Below, piece by piece: positions 60,192-64,000 of a stretch of DNA of 64,000 nucleotides. The DNA is from Telopea speciosissima. Its lineage: Eukaryota > Streptophyta > Magnoliopsida > Proteales > Proteaceae. The stretch is from NCBI RefSeq assembly GCF_018873765.1, contig NC_057925.1:58602970-58666969 (forward strand), written 5' to 3'. Within the stretch, counting starts at the first letter, position 1, and each line of letters opens with the position of its first letter. The position numbers and the translations under genes are program-made. Under the pieces are notes generated by a model. That model had not been told where the DNA came from and did no database searches. It saw only the letters and a list, made by a program, of their open reading frames with translations.

Positions 60192-62852
60192 TGTTCGAGT
60201 TCTGAACTTCCTGCTTGCTTTCTAGTTCTACCATGAAGTTATGAACATTTTTCATTCTTGGGTTCTCTGTTATGCTTCGAAGAATCTGATACCACTCATA
60301 TTCACCGTAAAAACATCTGACAAAAGGTCTTGATTTAGTGTTACTTTTGTGTCCAATTGATTTGGTGTGAAAGGTTAAATACAGGGCAAGACATTGCTAC
60401 ATGATCGTGTGGCTCTGCATCAGCATAGTGGTCAATAAGAACGGATGAAGGGTATCAAGATGTGATTTTTTATTTCATGGAAGGGAGTGATATTTTTGCG
60501 CACTCTTGTGTCTGGGTGCAAGATCCACACAATATAACTTTAATTATGGTGTCAATGTGGAACTGTAATCTAACCTGACCATTTAAAATCAAACCAACCG
60601 CATCGAAGCAATTCGGTTTGCTTATTGTTTCAAAGGTTAGAATTTTTTCTCGATTCGGTTAAATTTCAATTTCATGAATAAAACCGTTGAATCAAACCGA
60701 ATTACCTATTTGAGGGAATGTTGGCTTACAATTAATTTAGTAAAACTCAATACATTTGAAGCTCTATGGGCATTAATTTCAATAAACATAGATATGACGG
60801 AATTACAAACAATATAAATGGCATTGATTATGTGCTTCATTTATTTTTTGCCCATTACCTACATAGTGCATTAAAATTCAATTATCAATTCTATGTTTTT
60901 ATGGGTCATAGTCCTTTATAGCTTACGTAATACGAGAAGATAGATTAATTAAGGAGATTAAGAAAATGCATAATTAAAATAAAATAGAAAATTTAAGGGA
61001 TAATTGGGATAAAACAAATGATCCATAAATGGGTTTAAACATGTCAGATCGGGCACTCGTCGACCCATCTCCTTGCAATGTGAACGATATGTTTAGCTAA
61101 AAAGTCGAGCCAGTTTTGGCCTTTCATCGATCGTCACAGGTCAATCCTACCGTTGTAGACTTAGAATTGACACTCCTAATAAGTCCTACATAGTTTTTTT
61201 TTTTCAAAGGGTTAGTGAAAAGAAAGAAAATAATGACAGACTAATGCTTAGCCTATAAAAACTCTGGCACCCGTGTGGTTTCGAGCGTTGTAGGGGGTAA
61301 TTACGAGAAATAGGGAGTGTTTTGGGGATTTCAAAGGGGTGCTATAGTAAAATGAGTTGGGGCATGCAAAGGGGTTGAAACACTGATATCATGGGGATCT
61401 TTAATCCAAAAACTAATAATAATAAAAAATAAAAAATCCCATGTGAGGGCATTTGGTACATTAGCAACAAGGGAAAGTACAGGAAAGGGAATTGAAAATT
61501 TTCAAACTTACACATATTAACTTTTGTATTCATTACTTAACATGATTCTAATAATAATGATTTTTTTTAAATGTAATTATTATTTACTTTTCAAACTCAG
61601 GGAATTTGGATGCAAACTAAAACGAAATTTAATAGCCAAATGACATATAAAATGATTTGGAATAGCGATATAACCATGTGGGGTAACGATTACAACACTT
61701 CTTTTAGATTTGAAATTTCACTGTATGCCAGGCAGCATTATTTTTCCCCAAATGGAAAATTGATAGTCACAATCAGAAAGCGTTCTGGTTAGTTTTTCCA
61801 TCAATTACCTGCCTCTTACCACATGGTTTCTAGATGAGCTTAAGAGAGAGTGCATTGTGTCTCTCCCAGAAGTGGTGAGGAACACACAATCGAGCCATGA
61901 ACACAAGGGCTCCGACAAAAGGGAATTTTTTTGTATAGTGATCGCCTTCTCTCCGTATAAATAATACAAGCTCCAATCTTCTAATTATTTTTCTCGAAGA
62001 TTTCTTGTTCTTCAAACCATCACTAGCAACCAATGTTACACTTTACAATGACATCAATCACAGTAGGGTTGGGATTTCATGGGATCATGTTTATATTTTG
62101 CAGTTTTTCAGCTTTCACTTATTGGTGTGTAATGACTCAAGACTCGAGTTTCACGGAACCAAAGCCTTTAATGAAGTTCATCAAATTAAGATTTCAAGGA
62201 ATTATAAGTTTTAAGGTTTCAGGTACCAGGCAGTTTAAGGTATCACTTTCCCATTTTTGACAAATTTACCTAAGTGGTAGAAGAGGAGGAAAAGAAAAGA
62301 GGACACAGGTGAAATCTCAGGGATTTCATTTACAGCTTCTGACCTGGCTAAAAGATTTGCGTTCATTCCTAATCAAACGATCCTGATCATTGTTCAAAAC
62401 TCATGATCTGATAGATTAGCAGTCAAAATGGTCAGGAACATGAGCACCACAAATGGTTAGGATCTCGACTGACCAGCAGGCCCACAGCCCTGTATCAGTG
62501 GATTATGATTCCTGGTTCTTGCAATGACATTGGGTACAAAACTCATTGAACAAATTTAATTCTTCATATTTGGAGAAACCAAGTCTGGATTGTTCATTGC
62601 TACCAATTTGATCACACCTAACATGGTTCTTCTGCTGAAGTAATATAGAAAAAGGGTAACTAGGCAAGGGAAGAAAAAGGGGGGAAAGAATAGTGGAAAA
62701 GATGAGTGACAAATGTCCTCTTCTAGCTGTGTATGGAAGTGGGAGAAAAAAAAAACAAAAAAGAAAACCAAACTCAAGGTGACAGACCATAGGTTGAAGC
62801 GGACAAATCAGGACAGAAGGCATATCTGTCTCTCTTTCTGATCGTAGGAGAC
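60192..62852. other. Intergenic region between the endonuclease and RING genes
   Basis: No gene is supported. The first few hundred bases are the likely promoter and 5' leader of the endonuclease gene. A stretch at about 60380-60545 has GGGCAAGACATTG and GTGTCTGGGTGCAAGATCC, a probable decayed Mutator-like MITE without definable ends. 60545-61190 carries decayed hAT-like words. The rest is AT-rich. The part next to 62852 is the 3' untranslated region of the RING gene. Confidence 0.5.
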
Positions 62853-63464
62853 CTAGTGCCTTGATTCCTCACCAAATACTTCAGTGTAGCAGACTGGGCA
62901 CGCCTGAGAAAAATAGATCATCGTAAGTGGGGAAGACTCGAGAACAAACAATATATTCTCAAACTCTCATCTCTGTATTTAATCAGGAGTAATAGAATCT
63001 CATTAACTGACCTTGTTGATGCTAAGCCATTTGGCGCCACAGCCTGCATGGTAATTATGTTTGCATGGCAGAGTGATCCGCCGGTCTCCTCTTTTATATT
63101 CCATCTGACAAATAACACATCTGTTTTTGCAAGGAATAATGAAAATTACTCTTACTTGGATTAAAAATTGGTATAAATTTTTTTCTTAAGTAGAAGATGA
63201 TTTTAACATCCAGATACTCCACAAACAAGAAACTGCAATTAGAGCTTCCGAATATCATGACATGTTTACAGCTTATGTAGGCAAAAGGTAAAAGAAAGAT
63301 TATGAAACTTTCAAGAAGTTCAAGAATCTTGAATGTTACCGTTCACTTCGCGTTTTTCTTCTGAAGAAGCCGCATTTGTATTTCGATATTGGAAGCGTTG
63401 CGATAAGTTCTTGAGAAAGACCTCGACTTTGAGTTCCAACTGCCTCACCTAAATCAAGCAATTC
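62853..63464 (-). CDS. RING-H2 E3 ubiquitin ligase, BIG BROTHER-type, 3' part
   Basis: Last three coding exons on the minus strand: 63464-63340, 63120-63012 and 62903-62853 (stop TAG). Introns are GT-AG and the frames join. The first encodes ELLDLGEAVGTQSRGLSQEL followed by a basic stretch (KYKCGFFRRKTRSER). The RING-H2 finger begins CVICQMEYKRGDRR, continues with LPCKHNYHAGC and is completed by CPVC in the last exon, giving C-C-C-H-H-C-C-C. The protein ends YTEVFGEESRH. This order and the KWLSINK motif fit the plant BIG BROTHER / BB-related family, whose founding member limits organ growth through ubiquitin-mediated turnover. The acidic N-terminal part lies right of the window. Which paralogue it is cannot be told. 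Confidence 0.88.
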
Positions 63465-63580
63465 CTGTGATGAAAAGTTTGGGTCACTACCCTTATGAAT
63501 CAACATAAATGCCAATTCACGAAATTGAGAGCAAAAGATAAATAAATACCAATGAGAATGCATCAAAGTAAGGTGATCTG

Positions 63581-63614
<34 letters not shown>

Positions 63615-64000
63615 GGGGGGGGGGGAGGGTGGGGCAGGTTAAATAAAAGATTTAATACAAAATTTGAATATCAGATCATTTCTTCCAAAAGAAAATAAAA
63701 AGTGCTTACTTATATTCCACATAACCCATCTAAAATCAATTTGAATCATTCTGAATCCCAAGTGAAACAATTGTGGTCATGGAAAAAGATGTCAGTAATG
63801 GCACTTGTATCACCAGAAAATCCCACTAAAAGAAATAGCTGGTCATGCAAGAATCTTGAATGAGAGATTCACCCCATCTCCCCAACAGAGGTAGAACTGA
63901 AATAATGAACTGATTTTTTCCCATTGATTAGAGACCAATAATAGGTATAGCAGATCAGTATTACAATTTGTTTGAGCCTATACAACCAGAGAGACAATTG
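63465..64000 (-). other. Intron of the RING gene
   Basis: No coding sequence of the RING gene continues here on the minus strand. The first exon visible in the window begins right after an AG at 63466-63465, so this stretch is read as intron. It contains a run of about 31 T followed by 12 G on the plus strand (63583-63625). Confidence 0.6.

Overview
This is nuclear DNA of a flowering plant. It has split genes with GT-AG introns, one intronless pentatricopeptide-repeat gene, Au-type tRNA-derived SINEs, RTE-type LINE fragments, and many small DNA transposons. The species cannot be read from the sequence. The long, transposon-filled introns suggest a woody angorsperm-type genome of moderate to large size, possibly an early-diverging eudicot, but that is a guess.

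Layout, left to right. (1) 5708-19309, plus strand: nine exons of an ER lysophosphatidic acid acyltransferase of LPAT2/LPAT3 type. Exon 1 (about 67 codons) lies left of the window, so the first 5.7 kb is intron 1. Two later introns are about 6.0 and 5.2 kb, swollen by nested transposons. (2) 19310-24493: intergenic, with a tandem duplication, fold-back repeats and a short hairpin. (3) 24494-26155, plus strand: an intact intronless PLS-class PPR protein (553 aa, E/E+ type, no DYW). (4) 26156-33952: intergenic, with hAT-like, Mutator-like and palindromic MITEs. (5) 33953-54988, plus strand: a complete xanthine dehydrogenase gene, 14 exons and 1367 codons, with all Fe-S ligands and molybdenum-site residues visible. 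Intron 4 appears to be a GC-AG intron. Intron 12 holds a 3.4-kb hAT-like element carrying two LINE fragments in inverted orientation. (6) 54989-58931: intergenic. (7) 58932-60191, minus strand: intronless bacterial-type endonuclease I family protein (419 aa). (8) 62853-63464, minus strand: the last three coding exons of a BIG BROTHER-type RING-H2 E3 ubiquitin ligase, whose 5' part lies right of the window.

The genes are ordinary single-copy plant genes with no evident shared pathway: phosphatidic acid synthesis in the ER, organelle RNA processing, purine catabolism, a putative nuclease, and ubiquitin ligation. I see no operon-like or defence-like system.

The most informative structure is the transposon record. 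Six hAT-like elements have 8-bp target duplications (five exact, one 7 of 8). Five Mutator-like MITEs have 9-bp duplications (one exact, the others 7-8 of 9). Two 169-bp palindromic MITEs lie in opposite orientation. One LINE tail has a 14-bp duplication and was later split by a hAT-like element. No search was run, so family names rest on recognisable motifs, and transposon families rest on duplication length and terminal repeats.
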